Shown piece by piece: positions 8,588-17,691 of a stretch of 64,000 nucleotides of DNA (position 1 is its first letter; every line of letters starts with the position of its first letter). This stretch comes from Thalassolituus alkanivorans (GTDB lineage Bacteria > Pseudomonadota > Gammaproteobacteria > Pseudomonadales > Oceanobacteraceae), in assembly GCF_020447205.1 (NCBI RefSeq), contig NZ_JAJAEL010000049.1, positions 335,580 to 399,579 on the forward strand, read 5' to 3'. The position numbers were made by a program, and so were the translations under genes. The notes under the pieces were generated by a model. That model was not told the origin of the DNA, made no database searches, and worked only from the letters and a program-made list of their open reading frames with translations.

Positions 8588-9517
8588 ATGACAAATGATA
8601 ACCCGCTTGCACATCCATTCCCGCTGACAGATGCACGCAATTCTGCGCAATTGTATCTGGGCCTGCCTATGTGGTTTATGCCGGACTGGAAAGGAGGGCT
8701 GCTGAATACCCATTGTGGTGCCGCAGACGCACTGAGCAGTTATTCGCAGGTATTCAGCTCGGTGGAAGGTAATACCACCTTTTATGGGCTGCCGTCTGCT
8801 GATCGGGCAGAGCGCTGGGCGCGGCAGGTTCCTGAACATTTCCGCTTTTGTTTTAAAGTGCCGAAAAGTATCAGTCACGCAGACGATATTCCCCGTCAGC
8901 TGCTAAAAGAAGGTCCGTTGCTGGCGGATTTTATTACTCCGCTGCGTGAGCGTGTTGGTGTGCTGTTACTGCAATTGCCGGCCAGTTTTACACCTCAGCG
9001 CAGTGCAGAGCTATTTTCCGCGCTGGAAATACTACAACGGCTGGTAAAGCTGCCGCTGGCGGTTGAGTGCCGCCATCCGGGATTTTTCCTCAAAGATCAG
9101 CACGAAGTGACGTTATTGCAGGAGTTAAAGTGGCTGGCGGTTAATCGGGTTGTCTTTGACAGCCGTGGCCTGTTCCGGGATGGCTCGATAACAGACGCGG
9201 TTATTCATGCGCAAAGTAAAAAGCCGCGCCTGCCGGTGCATCCTCTGGCAACGGCACAGAATCCCGTTGTCCGTTTTATCGGCCATTCAGACTGGCAGCA
9301 GAATCTGCTGTATCTGCAACAGTGGCAAACTAAAATTCAGCAATGGCTGCGCGAAGGCCGGTCGCCATATTTCTTTGTGCATACCGCCGGGAATCATGAT
9401 TGCCCGGAGTTCGCACGTTATCTGGTTAGGTTCTGGCAGGGTACTATGGCTGATTGGCCGGGAGAGGGGGCCGGAGGCAATTCCGCTGCAGGAAATACAG
9501 CGGATTTGTTTGCTTAA
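8588..9517 (+). CDS. DUF72 (YecE-like) family protein
   Basis: 309-residue TIM-barrel-like protein of the DUF72 family; molecular function is not established. Family features visible: LYLGLPMWFMPDWKGGL, FSSVEGNTTFYGLPSADRAERWARQVPEHFRFCFKVPKSISH, LLLQLPASF, AVECRHPGFF, and a C-terminal FVHTAGNHDCPEFAR segment. The start at 8588 follows a plausible -10 (TACAAT at 8571-8576) by only about a dozen bases, so the leader is very short. Ends tail-to-tail with the small HTH gene. Confidence 0.9.
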   Translation: MTNDNPLAHPFPLTDARNSAQLYLGLPMWFMPDWKGGLLNTHCGAADALSSYSQVFSSVEGNTTFYGLPSADRAERWARQVPEHFRFCFKVPKSISHADDIPRQLLKEGPLLADFITPLRERVGVLLLQLPASFTPQRSAELFSALEILQRLVKLPLAVECRHPGFFLKDQHEVTLLQELKWLAVNRVVFDSRGLFRDGSITDAVIHAQSKKPRLPVHPLATAQNPVVRFIGHSDWQQNLLYLQQWQTKIQQWLREGRSPYFFVHTAGNHDCPEFARYLVRFWQGTMADWPGEGAGGNSAAGNTADLFA

Positions 9518-9530
9518 GTTGCTGCCGGGA

Positions 9531-9710
9531 TCAGCGCAGCTTGCTTTGCAGTTCTTTAAATTTCATTACTTTTTCGGCTTCGAATACCCAGGTGCCCTGA
9601 GTCTCTTCGCCGTCAAGCAGACCCTCGCGGGCATAGCGTTTTACCGTGACGGGTTTGAGTTCAAGAATTTCCGCAACTTGTTCCAATGACAGTTTTTCCG
9701 ATATGCTCAC
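9531..9710 (-). CDS. Small helix-turn-helix (MerR/excisionase-fold) protein
   Basis: 59-residue protein read on the minus strand from a GTG at 9710, preceded by AGGG. The sequence begins MSISEKLSLEQVAEILEL and continues PVTVKRYAREGLL, a winged helix-turn-helix like MerR N-terminal or excisionase domains: a recognition-helix pattern V-A-E-I-L-x-L-K-P-V-T-V-x-R-Y, then a wing with GTWVFEAEKVMKF. No effector domain is present. Such single-domain proteins often occur as stand-alone genes in gammaproteobacteria, with unknown targets. No phage or integrase gene is nearby, so an excisionase role is not supported. Confidence 0.75.
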   Translation of the reverse strand: MSISEKLSLEQVAEILELKPVTVKRYAREGLLDGEETQGTWVFEAEKVMKFKELQSKLR

Positions 9711-9831
9711 AGATATCCCTCCGTATTTTTCTGTAAGCCTAGACCGGATTTCTCCGGGTGTTGGCAGAATTAAGGAAATGTCAGGTGAAAAACAAGAGGG
9801 TGAACATTTCCGGTGCGCACCTGGGCAGGAA

Positions 9832-10605
9832 TCAGAAGAATGCGTATTTTGCTCCCAGCATCAGCAACAGGCTGGCAAGTATGGGCTTTAACAGTTCATC
9901 CGGCATTTTTCGGCTCAGGTGGCTGCCAACATGGATGGCCGGAAGAGAGCCGATTAACAGCGCGCCGAGCAGGGCGAAATCAACATTACCCAGATACATA
10001 TGGATAAAGCCGGCGCACAGTGTCAGCGGCACGGCGTGAGCAATGTCGGTGCCGACAATGTGGGTTGAACGCAATGCAGGATAAAGCAGCATCAGAATGG
10101 CGGTGCCAATGGCGCCTGCGCCAACCGACGATAACGTAACGAATACGCCGAGAAAAACACCCATAACAAAAGTAGCCTGAGGTCGCCATCTGGCCCAGTT
10201 GCGTGAGCTGGCTCTGCTGGCCCATTGCTGGATCTGTTTGCGCAGCAGTATGACCACCGCCGTGAGCAGCAGCATGATGCCAAGAGCATTGCGCAGCAGG
10301 TGGGCGTAGTTTTCCGGGTGTTGGAACAGATATTCAAGCAGCAGGCCGGTCAGAAGTGCACTGGGAATGCTGCCCAGTGCCAACAGTTTTACTAAGGCCC
10401 AGCGGACATGACTCTGCTTGTGGTGGCTCCATGCGCCTCCTGCTTTGGTAATGCCGGCATACATCAGATCGGTACCTACGGCGACCTGCGGCGGGAAGCC
10501 AAACAGCAACAAAAGCGGGGTCATCAGAGCGCCACCGCCAATGCCTGTCATGCCAACAATCAAGCCAACGCCAGCGCCAGCTGCTATATATAACAAAATA
10601 TCCAT
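9832..10605 (-). CDS. TSUP/TauE-SafE family membrane transporter
   Basis: 257-residue integral membrane protein with the two-repeat TSUP pattern: N-terminal GVGLIVGMTGIGGGALMTPLLLL and a second copy around GVFLGVFVTLSSVGAGAIGTAILM, with 7-8 hydrophobic segments. Family members move sulfite, sulfonates or other sulfur anions across the inner membrane. The position head-to-head with cysB and near cysH supports a role in sulfur anion transport, but the direction and substrate are inference. Starts at the ATG at 10605. Confidence 0.88.
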   Translation of the reverse strand: MDILLYIAAGAGVGLIVGMTGIGGGALMTPLLLLFGFPPQVAVGTDLMYAGITKAGGAWSHHKQSHVRWALVKLLALGSIPSALLTGLLLEYLFQHPENYAHLLRNALGIMLLLTAVVILLRKQIQQWASRASSRNWARWRPQATFVMGVFLGVFVTLSSVGAGAIGTAILMLLYPALRSTHIVGTDIAHAVPLTLCAGFIHMYLGNVDFALLGALLIGSLPAIHVGSHLSRKMPDELLKPILASLLLMLGAKYAFF

Positions 10606-10658
10606 GAAATATGGTCTAAAGTAGTACAGGAGGCTCTAAGAGAGGCGATTGATGCTAA

Positions 10659-11714
<1,056 letters not shown>

Positions 11715-11731
11715 TGATTTATTCCTGTGAC

Positions 11732-11760
11732 AAAAAAGCCGCTCAGTGAGCGGCTTTTTT
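11732..11760. terminator. Bidirectional terminator between cysB and cysH
   Basis: AAAAAAGCCGCTC-agt-GAGCGGCTTTTTT hairpin with A and T runs on the two sides, located between the convergent cysB and cysH genes. Confidence 0.93.
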
Positions 11761-11774
11761 GTTGTTTTCCGGTA

Positions 11775-12500
11775 TCAGCCCTTGCTGATGATATTGCCGG
11801 CGTGCAGGCCACATTCTTTGTGGCCGGCGCCTTCCCACCACCAGCGGCCTTCACGCTCGTGCTGGTTGGGCAGGGTTGGGCGGGTGCATGGCTGACAGCC
11901 GATGCTGACAAAACCCTGTGCGTGCAGCTTGTTGTAAGGCACGTCGAATACTTTGATGTACTCCCACACCTGAGCTGAGCTCCACAGAGCCAGTGGGTTG
12001 TACTTGGTCAGCTCACCGTTGCGCCCCTGAAAAGCACCATCGGCTTCGACCAGTTGTACATCGCTGCGGGTGCCGGGGCTCTGGTCACGGCGCTGGCCGG
12101 TGATCCAGGCGTCAAGGGTTGCCAGCTTGGCTTTCAGGGGAGCGATCTTACGGACGCCGCAGCATTCCTGATGGCCATCTTCGTAGAAACTGAACAGACC
12201 CTTTTCGCGGACGAAGTTCTGCAGTGCAGCTTGCTCTGGCGTACGCACGTCGATGCTGATGTTGTAGTGTTTGCGTACCGCTTCGATAAATTCGTAGGTT
12301 TCAGGGTGCAGGCGGCCGGTATCCAGAGTGAAAATTTCGACATCAGGCTTAATTTTTACGGCCATGTCGATCAGTACAACGTCTTCGGCACCGCTGAAGG
12401 ATACTGCGATTGCATCGTGATTTCCGATGGCGTGGCGGATCAGATCTTTCGGGCGCTTGTCGGCAAATTGCTCATTGAGAGCGGTAAAATCCTGGGTCAT
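11775..12500 (-). CDS. cysH: Assimilatory APS reductase (CysH, 4Fe-4S type)
   Basis: 241 residues. Reduces adenylylsulfate to sulfite with thioredoxin. PP-loop nucleotide-binding motif [13 protein letters not shown] and [15 protein letters not shown] are present. The iron-sulfur cysteines ECCG (near residues 112-114) and GCQPC (near residues 203-206), which distinguish APS reductases (Pseudomonas/plant type) from PAPS reductases, are present too. The C-terminal catalytic ECGLH motif is intact. The gene is therefore expected to accept APS directly. Convergent to cysB. An AT-rich dyad about 120 bases upstream is a possible CysB-controlled promoter. Confidence 0.95.
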   Translation of the reverse strand: MTQDFTALNEQFADKRPKDLIRHAIGNHDAIAVSFSGAEDVVLIDMAVKIKPDVEIFTLDTGRLHPETYEFIEAVRKHYNISIDVRTPEQAALQNFVREKGLFSFYEDGHQECCGVRKIAPLKAKLATLDAWITGQRRDQSPGTRSDVQLVEADGAFQGRNGELTKYNPLALWSSAQVWEYIKVFDVPYNKLHAQGFVSIGCQPCTRPTLPNQHEREGRWWWEGAGHKECGLHAGNIISKG

Positions 12501-12615
12501 GGTTCTGGCCTAATCGGTTGCTGTGGGCCGGCGTTTTCTGTTGGCTTGCGCTGATGGCACCAGGGCAGACGCCGTGCATTCTTTGTGGTGGAGATTAGCA
12601 TGGCATTTTTAGCTC

Positions 12616-12642
12616 AAATAATAATAAAAAAGAATATTATTA
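12616..12642 (-). promoter_or_regulatory. AT-rich dyad upstream of cysH
   Basis: TAATAATA and TATTATTA arms around an A-rich centre within a 27-base AT-only stretch (one G), 116-142 bases upstream of the cysH start. CysB sites are AT-rich and degenerate, so this is a candidate activator site only. Confidence 0.3.
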
Positions 12643-12744
12643 TGCCGCTATTATGGTGTGTATCTGCAGGGATGTTGTCAATCGGGGTGCATATGGCTAG
12701 AGTACGCGCCGAATAACAGTCTTCTGTCTAATTGTGGAGTATTC

Positions 12745-13362
12745 ATGGAAATCGCGTGTCTTGACCTTGAGGGTGTACTGGTTCCGGAAATCTGGATTGA
12801 GTTTGCCCAAAAAACCGGTATCGAAGAGCTGAAGGCAACGACGCGCGATATCCCCGACTATGACGTGCTGATGAAACAGCGCCTGCGCATTCTGGATGAG
12901 CATAACCTGAAGATTCAGGATATTCAGGAGGTGATTGCCACCCTGAAGCCGCTTGAAGGTGCGGTGGAGTTTGTTAACTGGCTGCGTGAGCGCTTTCAGG
13001 TGATTATCCTGTCGGATACTTTCTATGAATTCTCTCAGCCTCTGATGCGCCAGCTGGGTTTTCCGACCCTGTTCTGCCACCGTCTGATCACTGACGAAAG
13101 CGGCCGTGTGGTTGATTACAAGCTGCGTCAGGCTGATCCCAAACGCCAGTCAATCCGTGCGCTGCAGACTATTTACTACCGTACCATCGCGGCTGGTGAC
13201 TCATACAATGACACTACTATGCTGGCGGAAGCCGATGCAGGCATCCTGTTCCATGCGCCACAGAATGTGATTGATGAGTTCCCGCAATTCCCGGCCGTAC
13301 ACACCTATGAAGACCTGAAGAAGGAATTCATCAAAGCCAGTAATCGCGATCTGACTCTCTGA
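12745..13362 (+). CDS. thrH: Phosphoserine phosphatase / homoserine phosphotransferase ThrH
   Basis: 205 residues, exactly the size of Pseudomonas aeruginosa ThrH and very similar in motif content. HAD-superfamily enzyme that dephosphorylates phosphoserine and can transfer the phosphate to homoserine, linking serine and threonine synthesis. The N-terminal motif is DLEGVLVPE, as in ThrH, rather than the usual DxDxT. Further motifs are LSDTFYEF (Ser/Thr of motif II), DPKRQS (Lys) and AGDSYNDTTML (motif III acidic residues). The ATG at 12745, preceded by TGGAGT, is chosen over an upstream frame extension that lacks coding character. Confidence 0.95.
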   Translation: MEIACLDLEGVLVPEIWIEFAQKTGIEELKATTRDIPDYDVLMKQRLRILDEHNLKIQDIQEVIATLKPLEGAVEFVNWLRERFQVIILSDTFYEFSQPLMRQLGFPTLFCHRLITDESGRVVDYKLRQADPKRQSIRALQTIYYRTIAAGDSYNDTTMLAEADAGILFHAPQNVIDEFPQFPAVHTYEDLKKEFIKASNRDLTL

Positions 13363-13393
13363 GCATAAAACGCTCAAAAGCAGTAAAAACAAC

Positions 13394-13415
13394 AATGCCG
13401 GCAATTGCCGGCATT
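13394..13415. terminator. Perfect 22-bp palindrome after thrH
   Basis: AATGCCGGCA-ATTGCCGGCATT is fully self-complementary and sits between the convergent thrH and pabB genes. The T tail is short and interrupted, so it may be a weak terminator or a REP-like palindrome. Confidence 0.5.
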
Positions 13416-13473
13416 GCTGTTTCTGGAGGGCATCTGATGTCTGGAGGGGGTGGAAAAGGGGGCAGGTAAAGGC

Positions 13474-14832
13474 TCAGAGCGGCGTGTTCAGAATGCGGCC
13501 TACTTTGCTGTGAATCTCCTGCCATTCATCTTCCCAGGTGGAATCCATCACGATGCCACCTCCGCCCCAGCAGACGGCTCCATTTTTAGTTGCGGCGATG
13601 GTGCGGATAAGAATGTTGAAGTCGGCATAGCCGGCATCATCGAAGTAGCCCAGAACACCGCAATAGGCTCCGCGTGATTCATGTTCCAACTCATCAATGA
13701 TTTCCATGGCCCGGCGCTTGGGTGCGCCCGTGATTGAACCGCCGGGCAGGGCGTCAAAGATCACATCCACTGCGTGCTGATCAGGGCGTCTGGTCGCTAC
13801 GATGGTACTGACCATATGATGCACATTGGCGTGGCTCTCAATATCAAACAGCTTGGTCACTTTAACCGAGAAGGGTTCGGCGCTGCGGCTCAGATCGTTG
13901 CGCAGCAAATCCACAATCATCAGATTCTCGGCACGGTTCTTGGGGCTGTTGGCCAGCCACTGACGATTGTGTTCGTCGGCTTCGGCCGTTTCACCTCTGG
14001 CAATGGTGCCCTTGATTGGCTTGGTTTCGATACGGTCACCATCAATGCGGATAAAGCGCTCCGGGCTGACGCTGAACAGTGTCTGTGCCGGTGTTTTCAG
14101 ATACGCCGAAAAGGGTGCATTGAAGGTTTGCAGCAGCGATGCCGGGTTGTGGTTGGTAAGGTCTGACTGGCAATGAAAAGGCATTGCCAGGTTAACCTGA
14201 TAGCAATCACCGGCTACCAGATAATTACGCGTAGCGCCAAAGGCCTGCTGATATTGCTCCTTGCTCCAGCCGCTCTGCCATTGCTGCTGTGGGGATGATG
14301 GGTTATCTGTTTTTCTGTGCTTCTGTATGGCTGCCTGAATGTGATTGATAAAAGGAATCGTGACTGTGTCGGGCAGATTGTGCGGATTCTGCAGGTTGCA
14401 GCTGTTTTCAGCAAAATCCAGATAAATACTCAAGGGGTAGTGAAAAAACTCTGCAAGCGGGGTAGTTGATTGCGATGCAGGCAGCCCCTGCAGAACCCTG
14501 CCGGCCTCGTAGCTTAGGTAGCCCGCCCATCCGCTACAAAAAGGCGCTGTTACTGGCGAGGAGTGTGGCCGGTTGCGGTTGCTTGCTGAGTGTTTCCGAA
14601 TGACTTTGCGTATCTGCTGGAGATCCTGCTTGTTGCTGGCTGTCAGTGACTTGTCAGGAAGGCAGGCCAGTATCGCTGTGCTCTCCTCTGAATTGCTAGG
14701 ATGGACGTTTTGCGACACATTTGGTTGATGACTGCCCCGGGATTTGCCGGAAAACATCAGTATTGGATTATCCAATAAGTGGCCTGACAGGAGGGCTTCC
14801 AGGGCAGAGAAGGGTAGTTTTTTGTGTATCAT
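13474..14832 (-). CDS. pabB: Aminodeoxychorismate synthase component I (PabB)
   Basis: 452 residues. With PabA it converts chorismate and glutamine to 4-amino-4-deoxychorismate for folate synthesis. Chorismate-binding domain motifs: SPERFIRI, ETKPIKGTIARG, NRAENLMIVDLLRNDL, LPGGSITGAPKRRAMEIIDELE and GGGIVMDSTWEDEWQE. The Lys in PIKGT is the residue that forms the covalent intermediate in PabB and is Ala in anthranilate synthase, which argues for PabB over TrpE. The N-terminal ~90 residues are poorly conserved and Ser/Asn/Gln-rich. The PabC lyase lies about 37 kb away in this window. Confidence 0.93.
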   Translation of the reverse strand: MIHKKLPFSALEALLSGHLLDNPILMFSGKSRGSHQPNVSQNVHPSNSEESTAILACLPDKSLTASNKQDLQQIRKVIRKHSASNRNRPHSSPVTAPFCSGWAGYLSYEAGRVLQGLPASQSTTPLAEFFHYPLSIYLDFAENSCNLQNPHNLPDTVTIPFINHIQAAIQKHRKTDNPSSPQQQWQSGWSKEQYQQAFGATRNYLVAGDCYQVNLAMPFHCQSDLTNHNPASLLQTFNAPFSAYLKTPAQTLFSVSPERFIRIDGDRIETKPIKGTIARGETAEADEHNRQWLANSPKNRAENLMIVDLLRNDLSRSAEPFSVKVTKLFDIESHANVHHMVSTIVATRRPDQHAVDVIFDALPGGSITGAPKRRAMEIIDELEHESRGAYCGVLGYFDDAGYADFNILIRTIAATKNGAVCWGGGGIVMDSTWEDEWQEIHSKVGRILNTPL

Positions 14833-15189
14833 TTCAGGCCAGTTTTTTAAGATGTATTTAAGATTAAGTTGTTGAATTGTAAGGGATATTAAGGGGTGTT
14901 TAGCAGAAAGTACCAGTGTCGTAATGGGGAGTTGGGTTAGAGCGTGTAATTAATTGTAAAAAAGTGGTGGACAACACCAAACCCCCATAATAGATTGTTC
15001 AACAATTCTCCGGGCAGTTACGAATTGCCTGAACAGAAATAAGAATAAAGAAAACTGTAATCAGAAACCAATTTTAAAAAATTCACAGAGATTGTACCGG
15101 GTGGGGCTGTAACGGCCTGACGGTATGGGATCGGTGATAGGGCACGGAAAATGCCCGGAAACCTAAGAAAAATAATCAGGAGTGTGCAC
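14833..15189 (+). promoter_or_regulatory. 357-bp leader/control region of the fil-like locus
   Basis: No credible gene. AT-rich, with three notable structures: TGGTG-gacaa-CACCA at 14965-14979, the perfect dyad ATTGTT-c-AACAAT at 14994-15006, and a GGGCA...TGCCC hairpin at 15140-15156 just ahead of the AGGAG ribosome site of the first secreted-protein gene. CATAAT at 14986-14991 could be a -10 element. It also contains the pabB 5' side. Operator function of the dyads is inference. Confidence 0.4.
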
Positions 15190-16119
15190 ATGAAATTCCT
15201 TAAGAAAGCTTCTCTCGCCGCGGCTATCGCAGCAGCATCAATCTCTGCTCAGGCAGAAATGGTTGCTCTGGATGACGCTACTATGTCTGCAACCACCGGT
15301 CAGGCTGGTGTGACAATTGAAATTGAAATCGGTGGTTCAGGTATCTCTGTTGGTGAGATTGAATACACCGATGAAGGTTCTGTATCCCTGCAAAACCTGA
15401 CTGTAAACAATGTAACCAACCTGACTCAGACTATCGATGTTGATGCTAGCGGTAACCTGCTGCTGGGTATGTCTGGTGTTACTGGTATGCAAATCGCATT
15501 GGGTGATACTGCTGCTGACACTACTGGTCAGTACAGTGCGGTAGCTCTGCGTAGCACTGCAGGTGAAACCACCGAGCTGGTTAATAATCTGGATATGACT
15601 CTGAACCTGGGTGCTTCTACCACCACAATCGCCAACTTGGCAGCTGCTGGTAATGCTGCTGCGCTGGGTATTACTGGTGATGCGGCTACTGGCTCAGTTG
15701 CTATTCTGGCGAATACTTCTCTTGAAATTACCGATATGAATGTCGGTGCATTTGGTTATACCGTGCAGCAGGCGGAGACTCGGGCTGATGCTGCTGCTTA
15801 CGGTGGTAACGGTAACGGTGTTATTGATGGTGCTGAGCAAACTACAGCTGACGCATTGGCAAATGGCTCGGCAGTTCAGATTTCTGGTCTGAAGTTCTAC
15901 GGTACTGGTGGTGTTGGTACTGCAGCTACTATCGAGCAAACCATCTGGGCTAAAGGTGGTGATGCTTCTCAGGGTGGTGGTGTTTATATTCAGATGGGCC
16001 AGATTGCTGGTACTCTGGATATCGCCGGAATCAGCATGGGTGGTGCTTCAATCGGTTCTGTTAAAGTTTCCGATATTAACCTGGCTGGTATGACCCAGCG
16101 TATCTACGGTCACAACTAA
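15190..16119 (+). CDS. Secreted GQAGVTIEI-motif protein, short paralogue (FilA/DUF6160-like)
   Basis: 309 residues. Clear Sec signal peptide (MKFLKKAS, Ala-rich core, cleavage after AQA at residue 22). The mature N-terminus carries LDDATMSATTGQAGVTIEIEI, a motif shared with uncharacterised secreted proteins of the Acinetobacter fil cluster. The rest is Thr/Ala/Gly-rich with beta-strand-like alternation and almost no Cys, Trp or Pro, resembling surface fibre or beta-solenoid subunits. A degenerate EF-hand-like loop (GGNGNGVIDGAE) lies near residue 210. The C-terminus ends GMTQRIYGHN. AGGAG precedes the ATG at 15190. It has its own terminator, so it may be made in excess over downstream genes. 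Function is not known. Confidence 0.8.
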   Translation: MKFLKKASLAAAIAAASISAQAEMVALDDATMSATTGQAGVTIEIEIGGSGISVGEIEYTDEGSVSLQNLTVNNVTNLTQTIDVDASGNLLLGMSGVTGMQIALGDTAADTTGQYSAVALRSTAGETTELVNNLDMTLNLGASTTTIANLAAAGNAAALGITGDAATGSVAILANTSLEITDMNVGAFGYTVQQAETRADAAAYGGNGNGVIDGAEQTTADALANGSAVQISGLKFYGTGGVGTAATIEQTIWAKGGDASQGGGVYIQMGQIAGTLDIAGISMGGASIGSVKVSDINLAGMTQRIYGHN

Positions 16120-16145
16120 GTTTTGCTTGGTTTGTCGTAAAAAAA

Positions 16146-16171
16146 GAAACCCGCTTCGGCGGGTTTTTTTT
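16146..16171 (+). terminator. Intrinsic terminator with UUCG loop
   Basis: AACCCGC-ttcg-GCGGGTT followed by a T run, directly after the short secreted paralogue. The stable UUCG tetraloop marks it as efficient. Confidence 0.93.
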
Positions 16172-16254
16172 GCTCTAATATTGTTTTGTCTTTCTTTTGT
16201 AAATTTATTTTTTTAATATCCGCATTATAAATTTAACAATAAATGGAAGTAGGG

Positions 16255-17502
16255 ATGCTCAGAAATAAATTAGCCCTCGCGGTTGTATCTTTATGTTCTT
16301 CTTTTCATGTTTATGCCGCTGCAATGCAGGAATTGAGTGATCAGCAGATGTCTGGTATTGCCGGGCAGGCTGGTGTCACTATTGAAATTGATATCGACTC
16401 TTCAGGTGTTTCGGTTGGTGAAGTGGAATACAGGGATGAAGGGGCTGTTGTTCTGCAAAATATTCAGATCAGTGATGTAAATAACCTGACGCAAACTATC
16501 GATGTGGATTCGAATGGTAATTTAATCATTGCTCATGGTGAAGTTTCTGGTATTCAGCTCTTGGTTGGTGATAGTGCGGTTGACACTGATGGAAAGTACA
16601 GTGCTGTTGCGCTGAAGAGTGTTGCTGGTGAAACGGCTGAGCTGGTCAATGATATCTCGATGACGGTTGATCTGGGTGCCGGAAGTACCGCGGTTGTTAA
16701 TATGGCTGAGACTGCAGGTAATGCTGCATTGATTGCGGACCTGCCTGTGGCGGCACGTTCCGGGTCTGTCGCTATTCGTTCGTCTAGCTCACTTGAAATC
16801 ACTGGTTTTGATATGGGCCTCTTTGGTTATACCGCACAGCAGGCGGCTGATCGTGTGGGTATTAATTTGAGTGGTCAGAATCTTGGTCAGTTTTCTGCCG
16901 CGGCACAGTCGGATTTGACTCAGGCTCAGGATCAGCTTGCTACCGCTCAAACGAATCTGGGGAGTGCGCAGACTCTTCTTGGCTCGACTCAGACGACCTT
17001 GCAAAATGCCGTTGTGGCTGATGGTTTTTCGGTATCTTTTGCTGCTGACGGATCGGTTCAGGAAATTCGTGATTCGGGTAATGCGGTTATTGATATTGCT
17101 TCGTCAGCCTATTCTGCAGATGCAGCAGCTGTTGATTCGGCAGCGGCCGATGCCATTCTTGCTGGAAATGTTGTGACTGGTGCTCAGCAGGGTGTTGTTG
17201 ATGCAGGTGCTGTTGTTGATGCTGCTGATCTGGCAGGCAATCTGGCCAATGGTGCTGCAGTGAAGGTTCGTGGTCTTAAATTGTATGGCGCGGCAGGCGT
17301 TGGTAGTAAGGCTGTTATTGAGCAGACTATCTGGGCTAGGGGTGGTGATGCGGCCAGTGGTGGTGGCGTTTATATTAATATTGGTCGCTTTGATGGGGTT
17401 CTTGATGTTGCGGCTGTGGAGGTTGGTGGGGCCTCTCTGGGTGGGGTTAAGGTGAGGGATATTGACCTGAGTGGAATGACTCAGCGTATTTATGGCCATT
17501 AA
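16255..17502 (+). CDS. Secreted GQAGVTIEI-motif protein, long paralogue with inserted coiled-coil-like segment
   Basis: 415 residues from the ATG at 16255, chosen because GGAAG lies 5 bases upstream and the product then begins with a tight signal peptide (MLRNKLALAVV ... VYA). An ATG at 16243 is possible but lacks a ribosome site. The mature N-terminus (LSDQQMSGIAGQAGVTIEIDI) and C-terminus (IDLSGMTQRIYGH) match the upstream paralogue, as do long internal blocks (NLTQTIDVD, SAVAL, GLKLYG, IEQTIWA, GGDA). It differs by an inserted stretch of roughly 100 residues with heptad-like repeats (LTQAQDQLATAQTNLGSAQ). Function unknown; probably secreted or surface displayed. Confidence 0.8.
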   Translation: MLRNKLALAVVSLCSSFHVYAAAMQELSDQQMSGIAGQAGVTIEIDIDSSGVSVGEVEYRDEGAVVLQNIQISDVNNLTQTIDVDSNGNLIIAHGEVSGIQLLVGDSAVDTDGKYSAVALKSVAGETAELVNDISMTVDLGAGSTAVVNMAETAGNAALIADLPVAARSGSVAIRSSSSLEITGFDMGLFGYTAQQAADRVGINLSGQNLGQFSAAAQSDLTQAQDQLATAQTNLGSAQTLLGSTQTTLQNAVVADGFSVSFAADGSVQEIRDSGNAVIDIASSAYSADAAAVDSAAADAILAGNVVTGAQQGVVDAGAVVDAADLAGNLANGAAVKVRGLKLYGAAGVGSKAVIEQTIWARGGDAASGGGVYINIGRFDGVLDVAAVEVGGASLGGVKVRDIDLSGMTQRIYGH

Positions 17503-17516
17503 AAAAGATCTCCCCA

Positions 17517-17546
17517 GAAAAAAACCCGCTAAGGCGGGTTTTTTCT
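17517..17546 (+). terminator. Intrinsic terminator after long paralogue
   Basis: AACCCGC-taag-GCGGGTT stem between an A run and a T run. It separates the secreted-protein genes from the peptidase-barrel operon. Confidence 0.93.
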
Positions 17547-17583
17547 GTTTCAACGGTTCGAAAAGGCCGGAAAAGAAACGAAA

Positions 17584-17612
17584 TTGACACTTTTTGTGTT
17601 GGTCGTTTGTGT
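17584..17612 (+). promoter_or_regulatory. Candidate promoter of the peptidase-barrel operon
   Basis: A perfect TTGACA (17584-17589) with a poor -10 candidate TTGTGT 17 bases later. A promoter is expected here because a terminator lies just upstream and a same-strand operon follows. Confidence 0.35.
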
Positions 17613-17665
17613 GATTTTATGTAACATGAGCTTCGACTCACCATAACAATAACAAGTAATAAGTC

Positions 17666-17691
17666 GGAGGGGCCTCAGGCCATCATCTGTG
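17666..17691 (+). promoter_or_regulatory. Ribosome site with hairpin spacer before GTG start
   Basis: GGAGG (17666-17670) is 18 bases from the GTG start at 17689, too far for normal use. The spacer contains GGCC-tca-GGCC (17671-17681), a perfect hairpin that would remove 11 bases and leave an effective 7-base spacing. No other in-frame start is nearer. Confidence 0.45.
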
